Positions 36,518-49,420 of a stretch of DNA of 64,000 bases are shown here, piece after piece (the first letter of the stretch is position 1; each line of letters starts with the position of its first letter). The stretch comes from Adiantum capillus-veneris. Taxonomy: Eukaryota > Streptophyta > Polypodiopsida > Polypodiales > Pteridaceae. The stretch lies in the NCBI GenBank assembly GCA_014529385.2, contig CM043952.1, positions 149,943,057-150,007,056 on the forward strand. The letters run 5' to 3'. The notes under the pieces were generated by a model. That model was given only the letters and a program-made list of their open reading frames with translations, ran no database searches and had not been told where the DNA came from. Both the position numbers and the translations under genes were made by a program.

Positions 36518-37189
36518 GGTGTGAAGTGCAAAGTGCAAGAGCTCCATCTGCTTCTCCAAGATTGTAGAGAAGTTGAGAGCCTACACCAACACTCTTGGCT
36601 ATGGAATGCAAATCCAACCAAGAGACATATTCCAATACTTAAGCTTGCCATCTTCTTCATCTTCATTACTATGCTATTATACTATGCTATGAAAAAAGAG
36701 TGATGATACGTGAGGAATTAATTCTTTCTCGTATGTCACTTCTTCTTCCTCTTCCCTACCCTCATTCCCCGCTAGCTCTCTCCACCGTCAAAGGTGTTTG
36801 AGGCCTTGGGACTGAGGCCAGGGATGGTTAATGCTTTCTACAAAGTCTATATTATGCTTGTGATGCATGAAGCTTGCCATCTTCATTGCATCACCCAGGT
36901 CACAAGGAACACAAAGATTGTATTGTATCAAGTCTCTCTTGATGGGCTAATCCATAATACAAAAGCCTATTGGAGGGGGGACCGGCTCCACATAAATCCG
37001 GTCCTTAATTGTTGTCAAGTTCTCTAAACTCTCTCTCTTGTAAAAGTATTGTTCATGCCAAGTTAATCAAGTATTATGGTTATGTTGCTACCGCTAATTA
37101 AGCTCACCCTCTATGTTCTCAAAGTAGCCTCACAAAAATGTTCACTCTAATTCTCCTATTCTTAAAGTTCATAGGACATTTCCATTACA
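35767..37189 (+). repeat. Element D: 5' LTR
   Basis: Starts TGGTAAGCTAGGG and ends TTTCCATTACA. The first 200 bases hold a short internal repeat (CTTGAGGTGGGAACCC-like, three or more times), and a (CT)n run sits at 36450-36514. Confidence 0.85.
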
Positions 37190-37190
37190 T

Positions 37191-37202
37191 TGGTATCATA
37201 GC
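37191..37202 (+). other. Element D: primer binding site
   Basis: TGGTATCATAGC lies one base after the LTR and differs at one position from the usual complement of initiator tRNA-Met. Confidence 0.75.
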
Positions 37203-37589
37203 TATTGGTTTCTCTTTTCTTGCTTAAGAAGAGAGGTCTTTAAGTTGTTCATGAAAGGTTGGGCCTGTTTATTGCAATAGGGTAGGTGGGACACGGATCT
37301 ATTAGCTTGGTTGAGAAGGACTTAGTTCGAGGTACACCATTAGGAACTATAGTCTTAATAATAGAGCATCTCAGGGCTTGCCTTTGGCTAAAACATTATT
37401 GAGCTACGAGCAAGCTCAACAGGAACCATAATCAACCGAGCAATGTTAGACCCTCTCCACTAGTCTTTGCAATTAATAGTATCTAAACCACGGGTGTGGC
37501 TGCTTGAGAGCTAATTTTCAAATGTAAAGAAGAGTAGCGACTAAGGTTTTTGAGGGTACCAAAGCACAAAGTAATCTATACATAAGTTT

Positions 37590-39430
37590 AATTATCATGG
37601 ATGACAATAACCAAGAGAGTAGAATGAACATTGATAACTTTGATTTTGCACATGAAGGCGCTAATGATGATGTCCCCATGTTTGTTAATTATCTTGTTAC
37701 TAGGTTGCATCAAGCCATGGGCAACCCTGCTTTGCAAGCCAAAGTTATCTAACAAATTCGTGCTTATGGGATTTCCCTTCCTCTCCAAGAGGAGAGAGAG
37801 CTTAGGAGGCCTATTGACGAGAATCCCAAAAGAAGACTCTCTCCTATAAGAGAGGAGGAATCCAAAGAATGAGAAAGAAGCGAATCCCTAAGTTCCTCTG
37901 AAGATGTGGCTCCACGAAAACGGAGGTCTAGACGATCGCCAACTCCTCCCAAGAGGAAACGGTCAACCCACAATCCTTGTCACTCCAAAAGGGAAAAGAG
38001 GAAACAAAGGAAGAAAAGGACAAGAAAGAGGTAACCCTCTTCTCCTTCTTTTTTATCTTACTCCTCTTCCGATGAAAGTAATAGCTATTCTCCTAGAGAA
38101 TACAAGAAGAGAGGACATCAAAAATCTTACCCTGCATGGCGAAGGTCCCAAAAGCTCAAGAAGTTCAAAGAAGGAGGAAAGAGTATCTCTTTTCTCACCT
38201 ATGATGGCACCTTTGGTGCCACCCGACAAAGTATTGGCCTTCATCCAGCAGTTTGATGCGGCCTTTGGAGACGAGGGCTTCAAGTCCTCCAAGCTACGCC
38301 ATGTAGCTATGCACCTCCAGAAATCGGCTCATCTAGCCTTTGTGGTGACAATGAAGCCCCAAATACATGGAAAACTCTATGTTTTCCATCATGAAGCAAT
38401 TCCTTGCAAGCGATGCAAAGGACAAAGTGCTTACCAAATGGCGGAGTTTGAAGATTCTCTCCCATGATTCTATCCACAAAAATATGGACAAGTTTTGAGA
38501 TTTATATCTCAAGGCTATTGTCTTTCAAAAGATAGACTTCGTTGAGCAAAAGCAACAATTCTGTGTGGGATTACTTGAAGAGATGGCCGAGCACGTTAAT
38601 TCCCAACGACCTGGTTCTATTACCAAAGTAATCCATCACACTATGGTTGCTTCGCGCATTGATTTCCAACAAAGGGTCTAAAAGGAATACTAAGCCCATG
38701 GAAAGCAAAGACAAAAGTGATGCAAAGGAAAAAAACAATGCCCAAAATTCTTCCCAAGGCAATTCCAACAACAACAACAATCAGCCCAAGGAGAAGGGAG
38801 TTTACAAAGGTAAAAATAAACTATCTCCTGAGCTTGAAGATTTTCATAAGGACCACAAATGGTTCAAGTGTGGGGAGCAAGGACATGGCTATCGTTCTTG
38901 CCCCAAGAGAAATGCCCACAATGAGACTCCTAGAGCTTCTACTATCAAAGCTCCAAAAGAGGATGCTCATTGCAAAGGATCACCTCTTTCCTATGCTTGG
39001 GGAAAGGTAAGGGAGCATGATGCCTTCATCTTGTTTGACCTTGGCTCTATTCACAACTTCATATCAATGGAGCTGGCCACTAAGTTGGGCATTCAAGCTT
39101 TCGAGATGGGAGACATTGTAACTGCCGATGGATCTTTAAAGGGACAACAAGACTTTGTTACTCCCTTGATTGGGAAGTTGAGGCTTCATGTCCAAAGCTA
39201 CATCGACAAAGAATACTTTTTTATCTCTCCTCTCCAACATGAGGATACTATCCTAGGGGCACCATTGTTCAACTGCATGGCTGCCAACATGAAGTTCCTT
39301 GAAAGGAGAATCTACTTCACCTACTGGGAAAAGAGCATGTATATAGATGCTAGTGAGTCTAGTCGTACTAAACCACTTGTAAATCCTCATGGTTTTGATA
39401 AATCAATAAAAGCTCAATTTCTGTGTACAT
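37590..39430 (+). pseudogene. Element D: gag and protease region
   Basis: A charged region with RRKRS-like arginine/serine tracts precedes a capsid-like stretch (LAFIQQFDAAFGDEGF), a knuckle-like GEQGHGYRSC near 38,870-38,900 and a protease-like AFILFDLGSIHNFIS near 39,020-39,070. Part of a fossil element. Confidence 0.75.
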
Positions 39431-39599
39431 GATTTTTGTCAAAGAGTCCCTAAAAGGTCCTAATGTTTCATCAAATGTAAATGGTAGGAATCAAGAAGAG
39501 TTAGACTTGTCTAATTTTCTAAATGGATTCCAAGATGTGTTCATTGATGATATCCCTATGGACTTACCTCCAAAACGAGGGGATGATGACCATTGAATT

Positions 39600-42250
39600 G
39601 AGCTCCTGCTAGGAAGCTCACTGCCTAACAAGCCTCCTTATCGAGTTTCCAAGCTCAACAAGAGGAGATCATGAGGCAAGTACAAGAGTTGGTAGACAAA
39701 GGGATGGTGAGTCCTAGCTCCTCTCCCTTTTGTTCTCCAATCCTTTTAGTGCAAAACAAAGATGGTACATACCGCATGTGTGTGGACTATCGAGCACTAA
39801 GCCATATCACTATTAAAAATAGATTTCCCGTGCCGTAGGTAGAAGGTCTGTTTGATAAGCTATAAGGCTCTACCTACTTCAGTAGGATTGGCCTTAAAAG
39901 TGGCTACCATCAAATAAGGATAGTGAATGAAGATATCCTAAAGACCGCGTTCCGTACAACGTTTGGTCTTTATGAATATCTAGTCATGCCTTTTGGCTTG
40001 ACTAATGCACCATCCATGTTCAACTGTTTAATGGAGAAAATATTTAGACCCTACCGCAAATCCAATGGAGTGTTCTTTGATGATATCATCAACTACTCTA
40101 GTCTTTGGAGGAGCACAAGCAACATCTCTAAGTGATTTTTCAAGCTTTAAGGGAGAACAAATTTTTATCAATCAAAAGAAAAGATAATTTTTCCTTCAAG
40201 AGATTCAATAATTAGGTCATATTATCTCTCAAAATGGTATCTGTATGAATCCATCAAAGTTGGAGGTAATAAAAGCATGGCCTAATCCAAGGAATCTACA
40301 TAAACTAAGAAGCTTTATTGGTAAGTGTGCATACTATAGATGCTTCATAGCCAAATTCTCTCAAATAGCGGGACCATTGCATGACTTAACAAAGAAGAAC
40401 GTTAAGTACTCATGTATTGCTAAAGAGAAAAATGCTTTTGACAAGCTCAAAGAGAAGCTTACCTCCCAACCAATCCTTATGCTTCCAGATCTCTCAAAGC
40501 CATTTGAGGTCCAATGTGATGCTTGTGGTGATTGCCTTGGAGTAGTTTTGCTTCAAGAAGGGCATGCCATAGCATATGAGAGCTGAAGGCTCAATGTTGA
40601 TGAACGAATCTTGGGCATATATGAAAAAGAGCTTTTGGTTGTTCTACATGCCCTAGGCACATGGAAGCACAATTTATTTGGGACTCCATTTATTTTACGA
40701 GTAGACCACCAAAGTCTCAAGTACTTCATGACGCAAACCAAGCTTTCCAACAAACAAATGAGGTGGGAAAATTTCCTTTCGCAATTTTATTTTCATATTG
40801 CTCACATTGCTGGTAAGCACTTGATTGTGCTGGTAAGCACAATCAAGTGGCCGATGCACTTTCACGACGACCAAAAGTTAATGGGGTGTCTATAGCAACT
40901 CACAATGATCTATCTTCTATTGCTCACATTTCTGGTAAGTACAATCAAGTGGCCGATGCACTTTCACGATGACCAAAAGTTAATGCGCTGTCTATAGCAA
41001 CTCTCAATGACCTATCTTCTATGATAGATGAGTATCAAAATTTAATGCGGTGTCTATAACAACTCACAATGATCTATTTTCTATTGCTCACATTGTTGGT
41101 AAGTACAATCAAGTGGCCGATGCACTTTCACAACGACCAAAAGTCAATGCACTGTCTATAACAACTCACAATGATCTATCTTCTATGATAGATGAGTATG
41201 CTACTGACCCTGACTATAAAGACATAATGTCAGCCCTTGCTTTGGGGAAGAAAGAGGAACCATTCACCTTGCAGGATGGTTATCTTCTCCATTGAATTAG
41301 GCTATCTGTTACCCACTCCCTTTGTGCGAAAGTCATGTATGAATCCCATGCTCCTCCCTATGCGGGACATAGAGGCATTCAACCTACTCTCCAAGAAGTA
41401 GAGACGTCCTTCTACTGGCCTCCCATGAAAGTGGACATACAAGAGTATGTTTCAAAATGTGTGGTATGCCAAAAGACTAAGTATGGTAGAGAGAAGCAAC
41501 CTGGATTACTCCAGCCATTGCCAATCCCTAATTCACCATGGGAGTGTATATTCATGGATTTTATCTTTGGATTACCCAAGTCTATCCATGGGAATACGAG
41601 AATATGGACAATAGTCGACAGGTTTAGCAAGCAAGTACACTTTATTCCTATCAAAAAGACTATTAAGACACACCAAATGGCAAATCTCTTCATATCTATG
41701 ATTTTTAAACACCATGGATTGCCGACATCCATCATGTCAGATAGAGATCCTAGAATGACCAGTAATATCTGAAAGGTCTCTTTGAAAATCTAGGTACAAG
41801 ATTGAATTTCTCTTTGGCCTATCACCCACAAATGGATGGCCAAAGTGAGATATCCAATCTTACGATACTTGATCTTCTAAAGACTTATTTATAGAAGTAG
41901 ATCAACGCTCATAATGAAAAAAGTACTACCCCTTGTAGAGTATGTGTACAATAATACTGTCCATACTTCTACGGGAAAAAAACCTTTTAAAATCATAGAG
42001 GGAAGAATTAAAAGTCCCTTGCTACTTAAAGTACATGGGAAGATCTTCGCTGCCGATGAGTATGGCCGTGACCTCAAAAATCTTTCCAAAAGATTAAGGA
42101 GGCTATATCCATCTCTCAACAAAGGAAAAAAGCTGCTGATGACAAGCATAGAAGGGCCTTAACATTCAAAGAAAGTGATTGGGTCTTACTTAAGTTTTCC
42201 CAAGGCTCAATTGAGGCAAATGACAAGCAAAAATCCTATGGGCCATCTGG
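39600..42250 (+). pseudogene. Element D: reverse transcriptase, RNase H and integrase region
   Basis: The reverse transcriptase region shows CVDYRALSHITIKN and [13 protein letters not shown] (39,770-40,100). RNase H shows EVQCDACGDCLGVVL and RVDHQSLKYF (40,500-40,800). The integrase region shows AGHRGIQPTLQ, CVVCQKTKYG, WTIVDRFSKQVHFI and a YHPQMDGQSE-like segment (41,340-41,850). A segment at the RNase H end is present three times in tandem (40797, 40919, 41083). Part of a fossil element. Confidence 0.88.
40797..41200 (+). repeat. Tandem triplication inside element D
   Basis: Units start ATTGCTCACATT at 40797, 40919 and 41083 (periods 122 and 164). Each contains AATCAAGTGGCCGATGCACT. The copies probably arose after or during decay of the element. 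Confidence 0.85.
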
Positions 42251-43533
42251 TAAGCTAGGGCTGTGCTTGAGGTGGGAACCCGCCCCAAGCTTGAGGTGCT
42301 TTTCGTGCTTGAGATGCTAGGGTTGTACTTGAGGTGGGAGCCGAGCCCAAGCTTGAGGGGCTAAAGGGCTGAGCTTGTGGTGGGGACCAGACCCAAGGTC
42401 GAGGGGCTTGAGGTGTTAAAAAGTCAACAAGAATCTATACAAAGAGGGGTGAGCCCTATAAGTAGGGACATGAGAGAAACACACACTCTCACACAAGGCA
42501 AGCCTAAACCAAGGAGGCAACAAGGACACATGTCAAGCTCCTCTCCATGTTGCCTTCATGGTGTACCTAAAGCCTATTGGTTGGCCTCCCAAGGGGTTCA
42601 ATGATAATTTAGCTAATTTAATTAATTATGTATGCATTTATCAAGTCCTCTCTCTCAAAGGGGAAAGGGGGACACTTGTCCCAAGGCTAGGATGCTTGCT
42701 TGATATGCACTCTGCGTGTGATTGGCCAAGCTTGCAGGGGTCCAATGAGCTTCCATCTTGAGCTAGAAGAGGGGGTCGACCAAAGCAAGGATGGGGCTAG
42801 CTTGGGGGGTATACTCTCCCACACACATACACAGATACACACACACACACACTCTCTCTCTCTCATGGTGTGAAGTGCAAAGTGCAAAAGCTCCATCTTC
42901 TTCTCCAAGCTTGTAGAGAAGTTGAGAGCCTACACCAACACTCTTGGCTATGGAATGCAAATCCAACCAAGAGCCATACTCCAATGCTTAAGCTTGCCAT
43001 CTTCTTCATCTTCATTACTATGCTATGCAAAAAGAGTGATGATAAGTGAGGAGTTATTTCTTTCTTGTATGCTACTTCTTCTTCCTCTTCCCTACCCTCA
43101 TTCCCCGCTAGCTCTCTGAACCTTCGAAGGTGTTTGAGGCCTTGGGACTGAGGCCGGGGATGGTTATTGCTTTCTACAAAGTCTATGTTATACTTGTGAT
43201 GCATGAACCTTGCCATCTTAATAGCATCACCCAGGTCACAAGGAACACAAAATTTGCATTGTACCAAGTCTCTCTTGATGGCATAATCTATATACAAAAG
43301 CCTATTGGAGGGATGACCGGCTCCACATAAATCCGGTCCTCAACTGTTGTCAAGCTCTCCAAACTCTCTCTCTTGCAAAAATATTGTTTATGCCAAGTTA
43401 ATTAAGTATTATGGTTATGCTCCTACTGCTGATTAAGTTCACCCTCTATGTTCTCAAAGTAGTCTCACAAAAATGTTCACTCTAATTCTCCTAATCCCGC
43501 TATCCGCAAAGTTCATACGCCATTTCCATTACA
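42248..43533 (+). repeat. Element D: 3' LTR
   Basis: Matches the 5' LTR from TGGTAAGCTAGGG to TTTCCATTACA. Where the 5' copy has a pure CT run, this copy has a mixed CA/CT run (about 42821-42864). No clear polypurine tract precedes it. Confidence 0.85.
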
Positions 43534-45140
43534 CCCCGTTAGCGCATACCTTTAAAACACATGGAAGAACATCAAGAAACTCTACCAGTGCTCAAAAGAC
43601 TCTTGAGAGCCAATGATGATAAAACCCATGGCCTTTGCTTTTGTAGCTTGCCAAAAAGTGTAGCACAAACCAACCCATGAAGCAGTCACCACCTACAAGC
43701 CGAATTGTGTAGAGAAAAGCAAAGAAATGCACATAAATGTGTAGCAAAAAGGGACCTTCAGTCAATGTTGTTGATGAGGATCTCATTGTGGCCCTACAGA
43801 TGTTGCATCCTGCATAGAACTCATGGATGTAAACAAAAACACAAGCACATGCATGCGACATTAATCACATTAAACACTCAGCATGTGCATGTAGAGCACC
43901 AATCAACAAAAGGAAAATCGGACCTCATCCTCACCCAACAAACGTCGCATTGTGCAAACTTATCGTGCATGCACAGGGGCAGACTTCAGCCACCATGGAC
44001 TCACCACCGTCCAAGTAGAGCATATGCACGACCCAGGTGCCGACATCGACCACAGATTCTCCCTGCCACGTGGTCCTGAGATTGATGTTATTGAATGAGC
44101 CATAAGCTAGCATTTTCCTTCCTAATTAACCTAAATTATGGCCGTCCATGTGGATGGCCCATGGAAAAGTAGGCCTAATGCGACTCAACACTAAGGCCTT
44201 TTTTTCCAACAGGCCAAACTTTTTTTCCATTTTATTTTGTTTTAAAATGCCAACGTGTGCCCTTCACCTTGTACCTTAGTAGCATATGAGGCATTTGTGA
44301 TTATGTGTGTATAATGGACAATATATCTATATCTATAATGGACAATACATTTCTTTTCATTTTATTTTGTTTTAAAATGCCAATGTGGGTCAGTAACCTT
44401 ATACCTTAGTACATATGAGGCATTGTGATTATGTGTGTATAATGGACAATACTCAAATTAAAAGGTTTACCTAACGGCTTCAAAAATCTTATTTACTACT
44501 TATGTATAAGTAGTGCAAGCACACTGATGAGAAACGCTTATGGAGTGCAATGACACTAACAAAATGTTAAAGGGCAAAATAAGAAAAGGAAAACACAATG
44601 TATATGATGTGCACTAGACCATCTCTTTTATGTAGAGATGAAATGTCTTTTGACTTTTCATTTCCCATGACTTTTCATTTACATGGGCTTTTCATTTTCT
44701 ATACTCACCTTCGGTTATGCATTTGAAATGTTTTGAGAGATTTATTTATTTTTTAGATTGGGGAGATCTAAATGGACAAAACATCTATCTATATCTATAG
44801 TATATACAATGCAACTAAAAAATTTCAAGGCAAAAGAAGCTATCCGCATATCACTCATTGGCTGGAAAAGATTCGAATACATCTCAAATATAAAAGTAAA
44901 GGGTAAAATTGTAAGAAATGAAAAGCTTTTTGACAATGGAAAAAAAAGACTTTGTACCCAGCATAGTGTCATAATTACTCAAAAGACTTTGTACTCAATA
45001 TAGGGAAAATATATGGGTTTAAGTGTATCTAACAAAAACAAGGTGAAAGTTCACTATGGGCTCCATAAGGCTATGAGAAGAATTTAATAATAAAAGGCTT
45101 TTGGATTACATAAGTAGTCCTTAGTAAAGGGTCGGATTTT
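43534..45140. other. No recognised gene; one tandem duplication
   Basis: A ~130-bp period duplication starts at 44227 and 44357 (CATTTTATTTTGTTTTAAAA). A minus frame at 43931-44113 looks faintly protein-like but matches no family I know. Confidence 0.4.
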
Positions 45141-45345
45141 GGGTGCATCTTTGTATCCTATGGTTTTGGTTTTGGAATAATGCCTTGGCACAATTTGGGT
45201 AGGATGTCTGGCAATTTCAGTCTATCTGGCCTTATCCTATCAAGATATGGTCAAGTTCCCCCTTCCATGTGAAAATAGGGTAAAACCTACCTTCTGAACA
45301 CACTGGTCAACTCAGAATTTCAAAATTTCCACCAGATCACCCTGT

Positions 45346-45945
45346 AGACATCCTACGCGTAGGATGTCTTTTTTTCTCAGAATGGACTTCTGTTTCTACC
45401 CAAGGTGCTTCTTGATGCATATAACAAGAATATGTGATCATAGCAAATTTTGGATCTCAAAATTGCTCAGAATCACCACTTTTGGAAAAATATTTCTCTG
45501 AAAGAGTAACATCCCCTTAACTCTCAGTCTATATGTCCAAATGACATGAGCTTTGGTGTGTGTGTCCAACACAACATGCAGAATATGGGTATGATGCCAA
45601 AACTTGATTTTTTCTTCCGGAATCAGTCTCTATACATCCTACGCGTAGGATGTCTACTGATGAAATTTGTGGCAGAATTCATCCACAGGAATCCCCAAGT
45701 CTTGAGCACTACTTTTCAAGCATTCCTACCAGTTTTTATGCAAAATTGTGCTCAGAATCTTAAGTTTCTTGTTTTCGCGTTTTTGACACTCCGTCTTTGG
45801 TCTTTTGGGTGTCAAGAGTTGGTCAAAACTTTAGTTTCAATGTATACTTAGGGTAAACCTCCCCTTTTGAACACATTGGTAACCTCAGTTTTCCCAAAAT
45901 TCCCTGCCAAAAGTGCCCTAGAGACATCCTACGCGTAGGATGTCT
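45346..45945 (-). repeat. Element E leader: three CG-centred palindromes
   Basis: The core ACATCCTACGCGTAGGATGT occurs at 45348-45367, 45634-45653 and 45924-45943. The first and third extend to 24-bp perfect palindromes. Spacing is about 286-290 bases. The sequence before the first and third copies is also related (AGGGTAAA... GAACACA), so longer units are repeated. Confidence 0.93.
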
Positions 45946-46467
45946 ACTGTCTTAAAATGCAGATTTTTTCTGACAGTAGTACTCCCTATGCTCTGTAGAG
46001 CTCTCAACAATAATCACAGAAACTTTTGGACTTCAAATCAGCTTCCAAACACAACCTACAGTCTTTCCTACTTAGCGTTTTCCACTTCTCTGATGAGCCT
46101 AACAGCAAATAAGACATGCATAAAGTACTTTAGATCAACAATCAAGATATCCTACTTACCCTCCTCCTACTCATCAATGTGAAATGGTGATTTTGATGTC
46201 TTGGTTGCTTCCTAGCCTCACACGGACTCTCAAGTCAACCTACCACCACGTCTACCACTCCAACTCCTACTCTCTACACCACAACCTACTACTACCTAAT
46301 ACTACCTAAGACGAAAGATCCAGGCCAGACACACGCTCCCTAGACTCCTCCTAAGACCTAGAGAGTCCACCACCCTCTGATCCTATCTAAATGTAAAATA
46401 GTACTCTGGCAAGCCAGAGGGACCTCTATCCTCAAGGACTAGTCTCGGTCACCTACTTAGGGCTCTC

Positions 46468-46486
46468 GTCCCCGGCAGCGGTGCCA
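46468..46486 (-). other. Element E: primer binding site
   Basis: TGGCACCGCTGCCGGGGAC on the minus strand, one base from the LTR end. It nearly complements the 3' end of plant tRNA-Asp (usual site TGGCGCCGTTGCCGGGGA). Confidence 0.85.
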
Positions 46487-46487
46487 A

Positions 46488-47554
46488 TGTTGGACGGGTA
46501 CGCCGCGACGGACGTCAGCATAGCGAGAACTCACCTAACATATAATATCAACTGAGGACGAAGCTCGACCCGCAGGTGCGTGGAAGCAAGCAAAGGGTGT
46601 CAACCTCTACTCGAACGACTAATGACTACTTCCTACAGAGATATCAACTCTACATGCCATCGGTTCTGTGAATGTGAGAGTCTCCTATGATGCTACCGCA
46701 AGCCAAAAGCCCATTAGACGTTCTCGAAACGTTACGAAACTTGAGGGATATCCTATCAACACCAATAGGCCACTCTCCCTAAGATCCGTGACCAAAAAAA
46801 CCTACTCAATATCCTCCGTGCAGAAACGCGTAGGATGTCTGGCCGATTTTTGCAGGTCGACGTTTCCGAAAACTAAAGTGCCTAATGTGTAGCTCTACTC
46901 GCTTTGATCGCGTGGATATGGTGAAATGCAAGAACGGACAACAATTACTCACCGAAAGTCCAAAAGTAGCTCGCGGGTGAATCTGCCAAAACACAGACGA
47001 ACGCGTGTGATGTAAGCATCAACGTGTAGCTCTCCTCGTGGGCAACTCACTGCTGCTCTCCGTTTGCGATTCCGACCACCGTAGCTTCTGTAGCACACAC
47101 ACACACACTCTCTCACTCTCTCGCAGTCTCCCAACGACACAGAAGATCAGATTTATTAGAAGTCTCTTTACAAAGCTTTAGGTTTTGGCTTATATACTAA
47201 GCCTTAGAAAACCTAATGTCAGACCAAAATGACCTTATTTGTCCCTAGGCTTCTATAGAGCTTAATTACAACACCGTGAGCTGGCTTTGCTCATCCAACA
47301 AGCATCTGTGGCCTCAATACAATTGCTGACTTAAAATATGAAGTTCCCGTAAACATTACAAAAGTGGTCGTAATGGCTCAAAATGATAATAACGGGATAT
47401 TCGATGATGTCCATGAGCTTGTATCTTCACATTACAACATCCATCTTCGTCTTCATCACTTCATCAACATCTTTATTTTAAATCTTTAGAGAATCTTTGA
47501 GGAATATTTATGGAATCTTTGTGGAATCGTTGTTGAAAGGTTGACCTTTCAACA
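46488..47554 (-). repeat. Element E: 5' LTR
   Basis: Starts TGTTGAAAGG and ends CCGTCCAACA (1,067 bp) with matching TGTTG/CAACA ends. A TATA-like GTATATAAGCC lies near 47,193, and a half palindrome (ACGCGTAGGATGTCT) at 46826-46840 matches the leader palindromes. The end box GACGTCCGTCGCGGCG is shared with element B. Confidence 0.88.
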
Positions 47555-47692
47555 GCGATGCTTCTGCTTTAATTTTTTGTGCCTAGTCTATCACTTGTCC
47601 AGCTTATTTCCTTTGACCAATGGGTGAAAGTTCTCGCTCTCCTTGTTAAAAATAAAAGAGGGCATCAACTTACTACTGGAATTTTTCTCTAA

Positions 47693-47780
47693 TTTGGCTG
47701 GTCTTTCCAAAGCCCATATTTGGCTAGTCTTTCCAAAGCCCATTTTTCTCTAATTTGGCTGGTCTTTCCAAAGCCCATAT
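47693..47780. repeat. Three short direct repeats
   Basis: TTTGGCTGGTCTTTCCAAAG-like units start at 47693, 47719 and 47754 at the left end of the retroelement. Confidence 0.85.
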
Positions 47781-49420
47781 TCAAGACTTAGCTTCCTTCT
47801 CATCTAAAGGCTCTGAACTATCCAATCTTCTCAAAAAAATTTACGGGCTAAGTCCCATCTTTGTTACTGCTCCCTCTACTCCAATGGTCCCTCCTCCTAA
47901 CAGCCTCTTTTGTAGAGATGCTGCGGCTTTGAAAGCTGTGAAAGAATTTCAAAAGGACCTTTGTTCACTCAGTGAGGCTTCCCTTTTAGATATGGTGCCA
48001 GAAGTCTCTAGGGGCTTTCCTTTCTTACCATCTCGATAGATTGAAGTAGAATCCTTGGGTGTAGAGCACAGACTTTGGTTGTTCCCAAATAAGGGGTTTC
48101 TTTCTCCCATTTCTATGGAAACTTGGGTATTCCTTGCCAACCTGGCACCGGCCACTATTGAAGAATGCAAGCTTAAAGTTTTTAAATGGATTCAGCTCCT
48201 GGATTAAGGAGAGCTGATTAAATCTCCTTTCAATATGAATTTCCTTAATGACAAAAAATGTGGATCTAATACAGGTTTATATGCAAGAACCAAAGGTGTG
48301 ATGACCTTTAGTAAAAATAATGTTGATTACCTATACAAAAACGGTGTGGAATGTATTCAGACCTTACCTTAAGTGTGCATGCAGATTTTTAGATCCTAAA
48401 GTTTCTTATGAGTCGAGCATCATTTGGTTTGACCATGCTATATGGTACGACCTCAACAATCTTCAAAATATCTTTCGTGACAAAGCAAAAGAATTTCATC
48501 TTTCGCTATTCTGTTTGTGGCTTGGTGGTCAAGCTAGGGATCTGGTCTTAGCTCAAATTGCCTTTTATACATTACAGATCGATTATGTACGACACCCTTC
48601 AAGAGTTGGGTTCTGAAGGTTGTGGCACACTGTTAACTAGTTATGGAAGTTATAAAGGAATGAAAGGGATGGTTGGACAAATCAAGCCTAATATTGATGA
48701 TGAGGATACTCAAGTATCCAAACGCCCCAACACTCTTGTCTCCCCGTGAGCTTATTACACCTCCTTCTTGACTCCATCCTCTAGTGATTTTGTGTTTGGA
48801 AGAGGGAGGGATAGAAGTTATACTAGAGGCCGTGGTAGAAACCTACCAATCCAAAATATTTTGGATATGTAATGTGCAGGTACGAAGGAACTCTTGTGGT
48901 GGGGAAGACTTCATCGACCGCCAAAGGAAGAAGCATGTAATAGAATTTTTACACACTGCTTGTTTACTAGCAAAATTTTGGAATTTGTTACTCCCCAATC
49001 TACTTTACTGAATGCTTTAGACATGTTTTTGGACCAAATATGTTGCTAAAAGATGTGATGTTTGGATGAAAGTACTTGACATCGATAAAAAATCTTATTT
49101 ATTCGAATGATTTCCTCCTTAATGAAGAAGTCCTTGTCTGTGAGACTGTCACTTGTTTCCTAAGTTCTGTAAGTCTTTTACTAACTTAGGATTACATGTT
49201 TGTACTTCTAACTTGTAGTCACATCTGATAGACTTGTGAGGAGCCTCTTAAGTAAAGTCTGGAATCATATTCCTCCTTTTCCACTAAACCCTCAGCTTGC
49301 CTATGTGGCTCTTCTTGAATGCCTGGCCGACTTGGCCTTAAAACTCCAACTGGAGGTTGATGTTCACTTTCTACTTACCTCTACACTTAAAAAGATATTT
49401 TTTGGAAAAAGATCAGTCTT

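Larger units (their letters stand above)
35767..43533 (+). mobile_element. Ty3/gypsy LTR retrotransposon fossil D
   Basis: A plus-strand element of about 7.8 kb with both LTRs (35767-37189 and 42248-43533), an initiator-Met-like primer site, and gag-pol parts in standard order: gag, knuckle-like region, protease, reverse transcriptase, RNase H, integrase. In about 230 aligned LTR bases I count some 13 differences, so the insertion is of middling age. No target-site duplication is evident. It is broken with many interruptions. The domain wording is that of the common plant gypsy group. Confidence 0.9.
45150..47554 (-). mobile_element. LTR element E, truncated: 5' LTR and leader
   Basis: Minus-strand remnant with an LTR (47554 down to 46488), a tRNA-Asp-type primer site and about 1.3 kb of leader, ending near 45,150. 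It is the reverse-oriented counterpart of 57,179-58,930 in element F: LTR end, primer site, leader palindromes and spacer sequence all match. No coding part remains. Confidence 0.88.

Noticed and set aside
45346-45945. CRISPR-like array because of evenly spaced repeats
   Set aside because: The repeats are palindromes about 288 bases apart in a plant retroelement leader, not short direct repeats with spacers.
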